Shown here: positions 7,598 through 14,202 of the stretch, one piece after another
How the letters are laid out: the number at the start of each line of letters is the position of its first letter
How positions within the stretch are numbered: the first letter of the stretch is position 1
Origin: Candidatus Izemoplasmatales bacterium
GTDB taxonomy: Bacteria > Bacillota_I > Bacilli_A > Izemoplasmatales > Hujiaoplasmataceae
DNA length: 15,091 nt
Direction of reading: 5' to 3'
Assembly: GCA_028691335.1 (NCBI GenBank)
Contig: JAQUZK010000013.1
Location: 1 to 15,091 of the forward strand
Notes under the pieces: model-generated
Told to the model about the DNA's origin: nothing
What the model saw: the letters and a program-made list of their open reading frames with translations, nothing else
The model's database searches: none
Program-made: the position numbers and the translations under genes

Positions 7598-8605
7598 CTA
7601 TTTAGTTGTTTCTCTTAAAATAATGTTATGTGGTAATTCATTAAACTTTTGTTCGATGATTTCGCCATCTATTTCTTTCTTTAATAGATACATCGCCTTA
7701 ACACCTATATCAATAATAGGTATATCTATACAAGATAGTTTTGGTCTAGAAAGTGAAGCGTACTTTGTATTTTGAAATCCAAATACAGAAATATCTTTAG
7801 GTATTTTTTTACCTTTTTCAATCATAGTATTTATGAATGATACAGCAATCGAATCTCTTACAGCTACAACACCATCAATTTTTTTAGTCGTATCTTTATA
7901 AAGTTCATTAAAATGAATCGTATTTACTGTAATGTCTCCACTAGTTCTAAAAATATTCATTTCAAGTCCAGCTTCTTCTATTGCTTTTTGATAGCCTGCT
8001 TCCTTCAAATCATTAACCATGTACTTTCTAACAGTTGTTAGCATATAGATATTTTTTCTTCCTTCGTCAATCAACTTTTTAGTGGCTTCATACCCAGCTT
8101 TAAAATAATCGATTGAAACTGTAGTTAAAGAATTATCATATGGATATAAAGTATTAGCTAATACTACTGGTACCCCATATTCTTCTTGAATCAATGTTAA
8201 AGTTTTATATTGTTCTTCATTAATTTCATCATTCATGTAAAGAATTCCATCTGCTTGTGAAGCGACTACTTCTTGTAACATCTCTGCTTCATCAACATAT
8301 TTATCTTTCAACACGTATAATATCAAGGAATAGTTATACTTTTTAGCTTCTACTGATATACCGTTTACCATTTCAGCTACAGATGATCTTGACATATCTG
8401 GAACAATTATTGCGACACTTGTTGATTTCCTACTAGCTAGACCTTTTGCATATGCATTAGGTTTATAACCTAGTTCTTTAATCACCTCTAAAACGCGATC
8501 TCTTGTCTCTGGCTTTACCTTCTCAGGGTTATTCAATGTCCTAGATACAGTAGCCAAGGAAACTCCAGCCTTAATCGCAACATTATATATTGTAGCTTTA
8601 CTCAT
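7598..8605 (-). CDS. LacI family transcriptional regulator, CcpA-like
   Basis: The 335-residue protein starts with a LacI helix-turn-helix (TIYNVAIKAGVSLATVSRTL, residues 5-24), a hinge ending GLASRKS near 60, then a periplasmic-binding-protein-like core. Several stretches match CcpA: YKPNAYAKGLAS, SVAIIVPD, the FGFQNT...SRPKLS region near 275-290, and the C-terminal ELPHNIILRETTK against CcpA ELPHRIELRKSTK. CcpA is the global carbon catabolite regulator that binds HPr-Ser-P and cre sites. Gene order also supports it, as ccpA lies near tyrS in B. subtilis. The HPr contact residues were not aligned, so a specialised sugar regulator is possible. The start has AAAAGGGGAT upstream of ATG 8605. 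A cre-like site overlaps its own promoter. Confidence 0.85.
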   Translation of the reverse strand: MSKATIYNVAIKAGVSLATVSRTLNNPEKVKPETRDRVLEVIKELGYKPNAYAKGLASRKSTSVAIIVPDMSRSSVAEMVNGISVEAKKYNYSLILYVLKDKYVDEAEMLQEVVASQADGILYMNDEINEEQYKTLTLIQEEYGVPVVLANTLYPYDNSLTTVSIDYFKAGYEATKKLIDEGRKNIYMLTTVRKYMVNDLKEAGYQKAIEEAGLEMNIFRTSGDITVNTIHFNELYKDTTKKIDGVVAVRDSIAVSFINTMIEKGKKIPKDISVFGFQNTKYASLSRPKLSCIDIPIIDIGVKAMYLLKKEIDGEIIEQKFNELPHNIILRETTK

Positions 8606-8645
8606 AATAACAATCCCCTTTTCCTAAAAACTATTAATTGTTTAT

Positions 8646-8673
8646 ATTTTATCACATATAAAAATGTAAGCAA
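8646..8673 (-). promoter_or_regulatory. Promoter of the CcpA-like gene with overlapping cre-like site
   Basis: TTGCTT (8668-8673) and TAAAAT (8646-8651) are spaced by 16 bp on the minus strand, about 40 bp before the start codon. The -35 box is inside TGTAAGCAATTGTT (plus strand, 8665-8678), which matches 10 of 14 positions of a cre consensus (TGWAARCGYTWNCW) but has CA in place of the central CG. Confidence 0.55.
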
Positions 8674-8679
8674 TTGTTT

Positions 8680-8698
8680 TTATGAAAAATTTTCATAA
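8680..8698. repeat. AT-rich palindrome upstream of the CcpA-like gene
   Basis: TTATGAAAA (8680-8688) and TTTTCATAA (8690-8698) are perfect inverted copies about a single A. It lies just upstream of the -35 box of the regulator gene and after the rplS terminator, a place suited to an operator. With such AT-rich sequence, chance is possible. Confidence 0.45.
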
Positions 8699-8720
8699 TT
8701 TTTACATTTTATCTCTTTTT

Positions 8721-8751
8721 AAAGTAAAAAAGATGGAATTTTCCATCTTTT
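8721..8751 (-). terminator. Rho-independent terminator after rplS
   Basis: Arms of 11 bp (8741-8751 with 8728-8738, realistically 10 bp with a four-base loop) begin 5 bases after the rplS stop and are followed on the minus strand by TTTTTTACTTT. It isolates the ribosomal operon from the regulator gene. Confidence 0.85.
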
Positions 8752-8755
8752 AGAA

Positions 8756-9103
8756 CTATCTTCTTTCTTTAATTCTAGATTGTTTAGCAGATAACCCGCG
8801 GATGTATCCAAGATGAGCTCTTCTTACTTTACCACGACGTTTTACGTTAATCTTGTCGATAACTGGTGAATGTAACATGAAAGTCTTTTCAACACCAATA
8901 CCATAAGAAATTTTTCTTACAGTAAATGTTTCACTAACGCCTCCACCTTGTCTTTTAATGCAAAGGCCTTCGAAAATTTGGGTTCTTTCTCTGTTTCCTT
9001 CCTTGATTTTGATACCAACTTCTAAAGTATCTCCAGGACGGAATTCTGGGATGTCATTTCTAATAAATTCTTGAGTAACATCCTTAATTAATTGCTGCGA
9101 CAT
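8756..9103 (-). CDS. rplS: 50S ribosomal protein L19
   Basis: This is a 115-residue basic protein of the usual L19 length. It sits at the 30S-50S interface. The landmarks are [58 protein letters not shown] and the end [16 protein letters not shown]. The start is the ATG at 9103, giving MSQQLIKD, since AAAAGGAG is 9 bases upstream; the in-frame TTG at 9112 would touch the Shine-Dalgarno and is rejected. It follows rimM and trmD as in most Bacilli but has its own promoter and a leader of about 85 bases that can fold over the Shine-Dalgarno. Confidence 0.97.
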   Translation of the reverse strand: MSQQLIKDVTQEFIRNDIPEFRPGDTLEVGIKIKEGNRERTQIFEGLCIKRQGGGVSETFTVRKISYGIGVEKTFMLHSPVIDKINVKRRGKVRRAHLGYIRGLSAKQSRIKERR

Positions 9104-9190
9104 TTTGGTCAACTCCTTTTAAATTATTTTCCATATTGTTCATAATTATTTTAGCGGAACAAAAGGATTAGATATTCTTTTCAGCGTTAT
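9104..9190 (-). promoter_or_regulatory. rplS 5' leader, candidate L19 autoregulatory element
   Basis: The leader between the predicted transcript start and rplS can form competing helices. TCCTTTT (minus strand, 9161-9167) is fully complementary to AAAAGGA of the rplS Shine-Dalgarno (9114-9120). Inside this, TTGTTC (9157-9162) pairs with GAACAA (9136-9141), and an upstream AAAAG could instead take CTTTT. An L19 leader RNA family is known upstream of rplS in Firmicutes; whether this sequence fits that family's conserved core was not tested. Confidence 0.5.
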
Positions 9191-9192
9191 GT

Positions 9193-9221
9193 ATTATATC
9201 ATAGGATAATCGATAAAGCAA
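9193..9221 (-). promoter_or_regulatory. Promoter of rplS
   Basis: TTGCTT (9216-9221) and TATAAT (9193-9198) have the ideal 17-bp spacing on the minus strand. It lies in the trmD-rplS gap, so rplS can be made apart from rimM-trmD. No clear terminator follows trmD, so readthrough into rplS probably also occurs. Confidence 0.75.
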
Positions 9222-9244
9222 ATATTTTTTGCTAACAAATTAAC

Positions 9245-9910
9245 TTACTTTTTTAACAAATCCGGTCTTCTTTCTAATGTCTTTTTTTCTTGCATTTCTT
9301 TACGCCATTTAGCAATTTTTTCATGATCTCCAGAAACTAAAACATCAGGTACTTTGTGCCCCATAAAATCACGAGGTTTTGTGTATTGAGGAAAATCTAA
9401 ATAATCATTAAAGAAAGAATCATTTTCATAAGACTCTTTTGAACCTAAGACCCCAGGAATTAATCTCACAATAGCATCGACCATTGCAATCGCGGCTATT
9501 TCGCCTCCAGTCATCACAAAATCACCAAGAGATAGCTCTTCATCAACGAATTCTCTTACTCTTTCATCAAATCCCTCATAATGGCCACAAATAAAAACTA
9601 AATGATCAAACTCTACTAAATCTTTAGCTTTCTTTTGATTAAATGTACTTCCTTGAGGTGTTAATAGAATTTTATGTGATTTTGTATTAATTGACTCTAA
9701 AGCAAAATATATTGGTTCTACTGATAAAACCATTCCACTGCCTCCACCATAAGGAGTATCATCGACGGTTTTATGCTTGTTAGTTGAAAAATCACGAAAA
9801 TTAATAATCTCAAATTCAATTAATTCTTTTTCTAATGCTCTTTTTAAAATAGAGGCATTAAATATTGGATTAATCATTTCTGGAAACAAACTTAATATAG
9901 TTATTTTCAA
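9245..9910 (-). CDS. trmD: tRNA (guanine-N1-)-methyltransferase TrmD
   Basis: This 221-residue SPOUT-class enzyme makes m1G37 next to the anticodon, preventing frameshifts. The N-terminus KITILSLFPEM, DDTPYGGGSGM (50-60), CGHYEGFDERV (108-118), SLGDFVMTGGE (127-137) and PGVLGS form the SAM-binding trefoil knot region. The segment from DSF (164) to YTKPRDF (182) matches the conserved catalytic and linker stretch. The start codon is TTG at 9910 and overlaps the TGA stop of rimM by two bases; GGAGGG lies 6 bases upstream within rimM, so this rare start is well supported and coupling to rimM is likely. Length is slightly short against about 240 residues in many species, from a brief C-terminus. 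Confidence 0.96.
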   Translation of the reverse strand: MKITILSLFPEMINPIFNASILKRALEKELIEFEIINFRDFSTNKHKTVDDTPYGGGSGMVLSVEPIYFALESINTKSHKILLTPQGSTFNQKKAKDLVEFDHLVFICGHYEGFDERVREFVDEELSLGDFVMTGGEIAAIAMVDAIVRLIPGVLGSKESYENDSFFNDYLDFPQYTKPRDFMGHKVPDVLVSGDHEKIAKWRKEMQEKKTLERRPDLLKK

Positions 9911-10401
9911 AATAATCCCTCCATATTAACCACTTCAATCTCTTCTTCGCTTTGTTTTAGAATAAACTCATCTCTAAACGGTATAAGTTTATCTCCATTT
10001 TCTGTTAAAACTACCAAATAATCTCCTTGAGGATATGTAACTACTTCTTTTACTTGTCCTTTTAATTCCTTGTTTTGATACACTTTAGCTCCAATTAAAA
10101 AATCAACTAAATATTCATTATCATTTAACTCTAATTCACCGCTTGACTCAGCATAAATATCAGTTCCTAAGTATTGTTTAATTTTATTAATATCTTCATA
10201 ATCTTTAAAAGATAATATATCATTTCCTTTTACAACATTATGTTTTGATATTACCATCGGTTTATATGTCTTATCAATCAATAAAAATAGAGTGTTTCCA
10301 GGTTTAAATCTAACATCTTGCATGTTTGTAAATGATTTAATCTTTACTTCACCAATTAATCCTCTTGTAGATAACACTCTTCCAATTTTTATATATTCCA
10401 T
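9907..10401 (-). CDS. rimM: 16S rRNA processing protein RimM
   Basis: This 164-residue 30S maturation factor works on the head of the small subunit through S19. The N-terminal barrel shows IGRVLSTRGLIGEVKI, the family signature, and the C-terminal PRC-barrel half shows DFLIGAKVYQ, VTYPQGDYLVV and LIPFRDEFI. It starts at ATG 10401 with GGAGTT 10 bases upstream. The TGA stop overlaps the TTG start of trmD. Its upstream neighbour in many Firmicutes operons, rpsP with ffh, is absent here; instead an antiporter gene and its terminator precede it, so this operon starts at rimM. Confidence 0.94.
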   Translation of the reverse strand: MEYIKIGRVLSTRGLIGEVKIKSFTNMQDVRFKPGNTLFLLIDKTYKPMVISKHNVVKGNDILSFKDYEDINKIKQYLGTDIYAESSGELELNDNEYLVDFLIGAKVYQNKELKGQVKEVVTYPQGDYLVVLTENGDKLIPFRDEFILKQSEEEIEVVNMEGLF

Positions 10402-10434
10402 TATTTTATAACTCCTTAATCTTTTTATATAAAT

Positions 10435-10443
10435 ATTATATCA
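10435..10443 (-). promoter_or_regulatory. Extended -10 promoter of rimM-trmD
   Basis: TGATATAAT on the minus strand is an extended -10 element (TGnTATAAT) about 35 bp before the rimM start and after the antiporter terminator. The -35 region is only weakly matched (TTTAAA), which is usual with an extended -10. Confidence 0.6.
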
Positions 10444-10470
10444 ATTTTACACACTATTTTAAAATAAATA

Positions 10471-10505
10471 TTTTTAAAAGAAAAAGAAGACAGTTAGTCT
10501 TCTTT
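10471..10505 (-). terminator. Rho-independent terminator after the antiporter gene
   Basis: A 9-bp stem AAAGAAGAC/GTCTTCTTT (10497-10505 with 10483-10491) with a 5-base loop is followed on the minus strand by TTCTTTTAAAAA. The stem overlaps the TAA stop codon of the antiporter. Confidence 0.85.
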
Positions 10506-11712
10506 AAGCTAATACTGAAATCTCTCCAGCTTTCTTTAATACAATCTTAGTAATAAGTGGTCCACTTAACTCATAAATTATCGTTGCGGATAACACAATA
10601 GCTCTTATTTGAGATCCTAATTCTGGATTTAACACAGATGAAGCTATTAAACTTAATCCAATCGCAACACCAGCTTGAGGTATTAAAGCAAAACCTAAAT
10701 ATTTAGAAATCTTCTTTTCACTTTTTGTTATCTTTGATCCAATAAAGGCTCCAGATATTTTACCAAAAACTCTCATAACAACATAAATCAAACCTAATAC
10801 ACCAACAGTAATTAAAACAGATAGTTTTAACTCAACTCCACTTAAAACGAAAAATATTATATATATTGGCGGTGTAAAGAAATATATCAATTCATTAACT
10901 TTTTCTTGTTTGCTTGAGAAATTAGTAAACAAGAAACCTAATACCATTGCGGCTAATATTGAAGAGCCGCCCCAGTTATAGGCAAGATAAACTGTTAAGA
11001 AAATAGCCGCAACTGTAAGTGATATTCTATTACCTCTTCCAGTGAACCATATGCAACCTAATATTAGAATAACACCAATACCTACGCCAATACCCAAAGA
11101 TATCAAGATTTCTAATATTGGATGCATAACCTGCATAAATACAGATCCGTGACTTAAAGCTGGATCCATTGAATTTGCGACAGCTACGAAAATACCAAAC
11201 AATAGTACAGCTACAGAATCATCAATAGCCACAACGCTTAAAAGCGTTTCAGTTAATTTCCCTTTGGCTTTGTACTGTCTAATAACCATCAGTGTCGCTG
11301 CCGGCGCAGTCGCTGCCGCAATAGCCGATAAAACTAAAGAAAATCTAATATTTTCATTAGTCAGTTTACCAATAATTAAGAAATAGATAATTAGACCTAG
11401 CAATACCATCACAACAGCTATAAATGATTCAAAAAAAGCGATAATAAATGGTTTTACTCCAACTTGTTTAAAATATTTAATTTTTAATTCATTTCCAATT
11501 GTAAAAGCAATGAAACCTAAAGCAACTACAGATATGAGTTCTAAACCCGGAAGTGCTTCCTCTTTAACGATATTTAAGATCGATGGCCCGATTAAAAGAC
11601 CACCAACCAAATATCCTGTAACATTTGGCAATCTAAGATACTTAGCTATTTTACCAAATAGTAATCCGGTAGCGATAATGATGGCGGTATAAAATAAAAC
11701 AGAATAAATCAT
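10504..11712 (-). CDS. Cation/proton antiporter (CPA family, Na+/H+ exchanger domain)
   Basis: The 402-residue protein is almost wholly hydrophobic, with about 11-13 membrane segments and no large soluble tail (no TrkA-N/RCK domain). LPNVTGYLVGGLLIGP (28-43) is the family signature of the first helices. ATAPAAT (135-140) lies in the unwound helix region, and AIDDSVAVLLFG (162-173) contains the paired Asp164-Asp165 that in CPA-type exchangers binds the ion and proton; the DD form is typical of electrogenic members. LIPQAGVAIGLS near 345 is also conserved. The ATG at 11712 is one base after the stop of the PII-like gene, with only a weak Shine-Dalgarno, so translation is probably coupled to that gene. 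Na+ versus K+ use is not known. The lack of its own regulatory tail fits control by the partner protein. Confidence 0.88.
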   Translation of the reverse strand: MIYSVLFYTAIIIATGLLFGKIAKYLRLPNVTGYLVGGLLIGPSILNIVKEEALPGLELISVVALGFIAFTIGNELKIKYFKQVGVKPFIIAFFESFIAVVMVLLGLIIYFLIIGKLTNENIRFSLVLSAIAAATAPAATLMVIRQYKAKGKLTETLLSVVAIDDSVAVLLFGIFVAVANSMDPALSHGSVFMQVMHPILEILISLGIGVGIGVILILGCIWFTGRGNRISLTVAAIFLTVYLAYNWGGSSILAAMVLGFLFTNFSSKQEKVNELIYFFTPPIYIIFFVLSGVELKLSVLITVGVLGLIYVVMRVFGKISGAFIGSKITKSEKKISKYLGFALIPQAGVAIGLSLIASSVLNPELGSQIRAIVLSATIIYELSGPLITKIVLKKAGEISVLA

Positions 11713-11713
11713 A

Positions 11714-12049
11714 CTATAATTTCAACCCCACTGAATCTTCAATTGGAACTGTAAAAACAACACCGCTATCAGGTTCTGAAAGATTTCCACAAACGGTATC
11801 TATAACCTTATAGACAGTTTTAACTTTATCATCAGGTAAAGCCATAAGAATTACATTGGATTCTTGTCTTTTATTTTCAAAAAGAACTTTTAATGAACCA
11901 AATAAATTCATATCATCATTCTTAGCCAATGTTCTCCCCATACCTGTTGAACTAATTATTGTAGCTCCCTTAATTCCATTCTCATTCAATTCTTGTAAGA
12001 ATTCTTCAAGAATCTTTGTTCTTGTCATAACATAAATTACTAATTTCAT
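11714..12049 (-). CDS. PII-like signalling protein (divergent P-II family)
   Basis: This 111-residue protein resembles the GlnB/PII fold. A first beta strand KLVIYVMTR is followed by a helix, then GATIISSTGMGR (28-39) in place of PII GMTVTEVRGFGR, a T-loop region (about 40-63), VILMALPDDKVKTVYKVID (about 66-84) in place of VEIVVPDELVEKVVDAI, and GVVFTVPIEDSV (96-107) matching GKIFVTPVEEAV. It lacks the uridylylated T-loop Tyr, the TGKIGDGKI B-loop Lys, and the RxR near the C-terminus, so classical GlnB function and standard ATP binding are doubtful. The start ATG 12049 has GGAG 8 bases upstream. It is directly upstream of the antiporter gene, one base apart, and probably acts as its cytosolic regulator, as PII-like proteins do on partner transporters. 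The ligand is unknown. Confidence 0.8.
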   Translation of the reverse strand: MKLVIYVMTRTKILEEFLQELNENGIKGATIISSTGMGRTLAKNDDMNLFGSLKVLFENKRQESNVILMALPDDKVKTVYKVIDTVCGNLSEPDSGVVFTVPIEDSVGLKL

Positions 12050-12076
12050 ATAATCGTCTCCATTTCGCCTTTATAA

Positions 12077-12104
12077 ATTATACTCTTTTAAAATTATAAG
12101 TCAA
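12077..12104 (-). promoter_or_regulatory. Promoter of the PII-like/antiporter operon, inside the esterase 3' end
   Basis: TTGACT (12099-12104) and TATAAT (12077-12082) are separated by 16 bp on the minus strand. The -35 box is made of the last sense codons of the upstream esterase gene. No hairpin terminator lies between them, so readthrough from the esterase is also possible. Confidence 0.7.
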
Positions 12105-12891
12105 GTTCTTTATTAATAGAGAATTTAAGAAATTTACCAAACCTTTTTGCCCAAAATTTTTCTGAGTGAGTAGCTCCTTCATCAATAACTTTTAAAACAT
12201 TTTTACCAGGTATTTTTCTTAAAATATAATCGTCAAAGACTTTCTGTTCTTTGAAATATATTCTACTAAAAACACCAGTTTCTTTTGTTCCCATATCATG
12301 GTACACAAACAAATCACTCCTAATGTCTACTGAATCTAGAAAATCATATAAACCTTCTTTAACAAGATAGTAGGCTGGAGAAAAAGCGCCAATAACCGAA
12401 AAAATATCCTGATATTTTACACCTAAGTAAATACTGATATTTCCACCACATGAACTTCCAGCTATAAACGTGTTTTCCCTTGTTTTTAAAGTTCTAAACT
12501 CTAAATCTATTATTGGTTTTAACTCTTCGATTAAGAAAAAACCGTATTCATCACCTTCAGGCTTTATATAATCTACATTAGATTTTTTTAGTCTTTTAAT
12601 GGCTGAACTATTCAAGTAATTAGAATACTCCATAATTCGATATTTATCATCGCTATCAATTCCAACAATAATCACACCGCCAATTGACTCTGCTAAATCA
12701 TCCATAGTTTTCATTACTTCCCATGAGTGATTGCTAAAGGGTGATGGATCAATTAAATTTTGACCATCATGCATATATAAAACGGGATAACTCCTATTCT
12801 CTTCGTAATATTTCTTTGGAAGAATTATTCTGATTTTTTTTATTCTTTTTAGATTTTGACTAAATAACTCTTTTATTATTACTCTTTTCAT
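12094..12891 (-). CDS. Alpha/beta-hydrolase esterase of the esterase D/enterochelin esterase-like family
   Basis: The 265-residue protein matches the putative esterase (PF00756) layout: a beta-sheet start LKRIKKIRIILPKKYY, YPVLYMHDGQNL (35-46), then WEVMKTMDDL. The nucleophile elbow is G145-S-S147-C-G149, with Ser147 the predicted nucleophile, and the His is in EGATHSEKFW (His242). The acidic member is probably near 199-204 (HDMGTKE). The family cleaves carboxylic or siderophore esters and short acyl groups; no signal peptide is seen, so it is probably cytosolic. The ATG at 12891 has GAGGT 6 bases upstream and TATAAT at 12910-12915 (weak -35). It is transcribed away from the exonuclease-fold gene at 12988. 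Substrate unknown. Confidence 0.85.
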   Translation of the reverse strand: MKRVIIKELFSQNLKRIKKIRIILPKKYYEENRSYPVLYMHDGQNLIDPSPFSNHSWEVMKTMDDLAESIGGVIIVGIDSDDKYRIMEYSNYLNSSAIKRLKKSNVDYIKPEGDEYGFFLIEELKPIIDLEFRTLKTRENTFIAGSSCGGNISIYLGVKYQDIFSVIGAFSPAYYLVKEGLYDFLDSVDIRSDLFVYHDMGTKETGVFSRIYFKEQKVFDDYILRKIPGKNVLKVIDEGATHSEKFWAKRFGKFLKFSINKELDL

Positions 12892-12987
12892 TACTATACC
12901 TCAAAAGAAATTATACTATAAAAATGAAATTTTATAAGTATTTTTATGTAAAATAAGTTATAATATCTTTAATTGAGGTGCATGAAC

Positions 12988-14085
12988 ATGAAAAGATTTT
13001 TAAAGATTTTAATGATATTTTTTATAATTATTATTACATTAGTAATTGGATTTATTTCAACACTTTGGATTTTCGAATTTAGGCCAGAAGAAATTACTGA
13101 ATTATCAATCGAAAATAATGCGACTGATTTAGTTTCAAGTGATGAGTCATTAACTATTATGACTTTTAATATTGGTTACGCATCTTTAAGTGAAACTGAA
13201 GATTTCGTTATGGACGGTGGAAATAAAGCGAAAATGGATTCTAAGGAAGAAGTTGAAACTAATCTTTTTGGTATATCGAATTTTTTAAGCAATAACCCAG
13301 TTGATATTCTGTTAATGCAAGAAGTAGATATCGATAGTAATCGGTCATATAACATTGATCAACTAAATTTTTTTCAAAATCAACTAGGAATGAGCTCGGT
13401 TTTAGCTTACAATTACCGTTGTATCTTTGTTCCTTTTCCACTTAACCCAAGTCAAATGATGGGTAAAGTAAACTCAGGAATTGTCACATACAGTAACTTT
13501 TTTACTGAATCTCAAGAAAGACATCAACTACCGGGAAGTTTCTCATGGCCACTAAGATTAGCAAACTTAAAAAGAGCTATGTTAATTACCAAATATCCTA
13601 TTGAAAATTCTGATAAATCCTTAGTAGTAATCAATGTGCACTTGTCCGCTTATGATGATGGTACAATGCGTTTAGAAGAAATGGAAGCATTAAAACAAGT
13701 TATGAAGACTGAGTATGATAATGGAAACTATGTAATAGTTGGTGGTGATTTTAATCAAACTTTTCCAAGCGCAGTTACCGTTAATGGCGAAAATGATTAC
13801 ACTTACTTATATAGCTTGATAGATGAGAATCTATGGGAAGCATATCCAATGGAAGAAAAATGGTTTGATGACAATGATTTTAGTTTTGGAGTTGACACTT
13901 CTAACCCTACTTGTAGACTTCTTGATAAGCCGTATGATAATGAAAATCGCAATAACAATCAATATTATGTTATAGACGGATTTATTGTATCTAATAACTT
14001 AGAGATTTCTCAGGTTACAACTATTGACCTAGATTTTCAATATAGCGACCATAACCCAGTAAAAATAATAGTTGAATTCAAATAA
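12988..14085 (+). CDS. Membrane-anchored endonuclease/exonuclease/phosphatase family protein
   Basis: The 365-residue protein begins MKRFLKILMIFF with a single hydrophobic segment (about 4-27), no lipobox Cys, then a domain expected outside the membrane. It carries the metal-dependent phosphodiesterase motifs in order: MTFNIGY (Asn61), LLMQEVD (Glu112), INVHLS (His218), GGDFNQ (Asp254, Asn256) and YSDHNPV (Asp354, His355). The fold covers DNases, inositol phosphatases and sphingomyelinases, so the substrate is open. The start is the ATG at 12988 because GAGGTG (12975-12980) lies 7 bases before it; the TTG at 12973 and ATG at 12982 would overlap or crowd that Shine-Dalgarno. TATAAT at 12959-12964 is the likely -10, with weak -35. 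It is divergent from the esterase gene and ends before a strong terminator. A role in extracellular phosphate or nucleic-acid scavenging is possible but unproved. Confidence 0.87.
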   Translation: MKRFLKILMIFFIIIITLVIGFISTLWIFEFRPEEITELSIENNATDLVSSDESLTIMTFNIGYASLSETEDFVMDGGNKAKMDSKEEVETNLFGISNFLSNNPVDILLMQEVDIDSNRSYNIDQLNFFQNQLGMSSVLAYNYRCIFVPFPLNPSQMMGKVNSGIVTYSNFFTESQERHQLPGSFSWPLRLANLKRAMLITKYPIENSDKSLVVINVHLSAYDDGTMRLEEMEALKQVMKTEYDNGNYVIVGGDFNQTFPSAVTVNGENDYTYLYSLIDENLWEAYPMEEKWFDDNDFSFGVDTSNPTCRLLDKPYDNENRNNNQYYVIDGFIVSNNLEISQVTTIDLDFQYSDHNPVKIIVEFK

Positions 14086-14102
14086 AAGTTTATTCTTTAA
14101 AT

Positions 14103-14140
14103 AAAGAAGATTTTTACGAAAGTCTTCTTTTTTATTTTGT
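14103..14140 (+). terminator. Rho-independent terminator after the exonuclease-fold gene
   Basis: A 12-bp stem with one T-G pair (14103-14114 with 14119-14130) closes a TACG tetraloop and is followed by TTTTTTATTTTG. It lies 17 bases after the stop. Confidence 0.88.
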
Positions 14141-14202
14141 TTGTGCTATATGCTAGAAATAAATAAGTTTAATTTGTATAATATAAGTATAAAGGACTAT
14201 AA

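Noticed and set aside
9222..9244. Possible terminator after trmD
   Set aside because: Only a weak GCAAA/TTTGC stem without a T-tract is seen, so it was not called.
11510..11692. Open frame of 60 codons on the plus strand
   Set aside because: It is antisense to the start of the antiporter gene, with no ribosome-binding site and no family resemblance.
13259..13441. Open frame of 60 codons on the minus strand
   Set aside because: It is antisense to the core of the exonuclease-fold gene, which has all its motifs in the plus frame.
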